The notes below the pieces were generated by a model. It ran no database searches. It was given only the letters and a program-made list of their open reading frames with translations, and was not told where the DNA came from. A stretch of 53,183 nucleotides of DNA from Lysobacterales bacterium (GTDB lineage Bacteria > Pseudomonadota > Gammaproteobacteria > Xanthomonadales > SZUA-36), in NCBI GenBank assembly GCA_014238945.1, contig JABAAB010000097.1, forward strand, positions 1-53,183, read 5' to 3'. Both the position numbers and the translations under genes were made by a program. Positions within the stretch are counted from its first letter, which is position 1; each line of letters opens with the position of its first letter. Below are positions 53,134 to 53,183 of this stretch, one piece after another.

Positions 53134-53183
53134 ATGGGCAAGAACGAACGTCAGGCTTATCTCAAAGCCATCCGTCTGCGTTA
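53134..53183 (+). mobile_element. Transposase/integrase gene, first 16 codons (partial)
   Basis: An ATG at 53134 begins MGKNERQAYLKAIRLR and runs off the right edge. This start resembles DDE/integrase-core transposases that begin with a KxERxxYLxAIRxRY pattern. The two 26-bp repeats upstream support an insertion sequence. The family cannot be fixed from 16 residues. Confidence 0.6.

Noticed and set aside
1-53183. Search by eye for tRNA, rRNA, CRISPR repeats and attC sites
   Set aside because: No cloverleaf with a TTCRA loop, no regularly spaced repeats and no integron-type sites were seen.

Overview
The window is bacterial chromosome, about half G+C, densely coded on both strands. It looks like an environmental gammaproteobacterium with an accessory-rich genome. 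The grounds are a HemY-type protoporphyrinogen oxidase, a TolB/FlgO-TPR membrane protein, a TPR-sulfotransferase, a hybrid PAS/Hpt kinase and two secreted proteins ending in an 'F-E/Q-D/N-GFE' tail that I associate with Xanthomonadales/Chromatiales-like lineages. The taxonomy is inference. I see no rRNA, tRNA, CRISPR array or prophage.

Layout. 1-1965: the end of a molybdenum hydroxylase large subunit with its maturation genes (XdhC, MocA-like). 1972-11389: a VOC protein, a DUF1287 protein, a modular secreted SGNH esterase, a large BNR-propeller protein, a TolB-like/TPR membrane protein and two small envelope proteins. 11554-13167: a TPR-sulfotransferase. 13222-25996: a carbohydrate locus. On the minus strand are a Gfo/Idh dehydrogenase, two sugar isomerase/epimerase-type TIM barrels and an NupG-like MFS permease. 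Divergently on the plus strand are DUF1080, GMC dehydrogenase, Tat small subunit, a second GMC dehydrogenase and a second Tat small subunit. A further DUF1080 protein and a frameshifted beta-helix protein follow. The set fits oxidative (3-keto) breakdown of glycosides: periplasmic oxidation by FAD/3Fe-4S dehydrogenases exported with their Tat small subunits, cleavage by DUF1080 proteins, uptake by the MFS permease, and processing by the isomerases and the Gfo/Idh enzyme.

26064-30428 is a block bounded by two truncated genes. It holds a DevC permease missing its N-terminal half, a DevA ATPase that was probably fused to a GAF domain before a 1-nt frameshift, a cyclic-nucleotide-binding/patatin phospholipase, and a Tgs1-like methyltransferase missing its C-terminus. 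30527-37286: an MscS channel, a small secreted protein, a dlt-like trio (adenylation enzyme, MBOAT-like membrane acyltransferase, carrier protein) with no DltD, and a secreted metallophosphoesterase. 37488-40436: a DUF5690-type transporter and a frameshifted NHL-repeat protein. 40794-45997: an enolase-superfamily enzyme, an FAD oxidoreductase and a natural fusion of an APH-type kinase with a class III PLP enzyme. 46229-49222: a hybrid sensor kinase. 49225-50523: the scar of a decayed ABC-exporter/sensor-kinase cluster (5'-truncated ATPase with a nonsense codon, permease start joined to a kinase end). 50679-52877: protoporphyrinogen oxidase and a PrsW-family protease. The right edge enters an insertion sequence whose end carries two copies of a 26-bp repeat.

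The most striking features are the dlt-like trio, the DevC/DevA-GAF/patatin module, the duplicated GMC/small-subunit locus and the many frameshifted or truncated genes. The breaks could be real gene decay or indel errors in the assembly. Family assignments are from motif recognition only; no searches were run.
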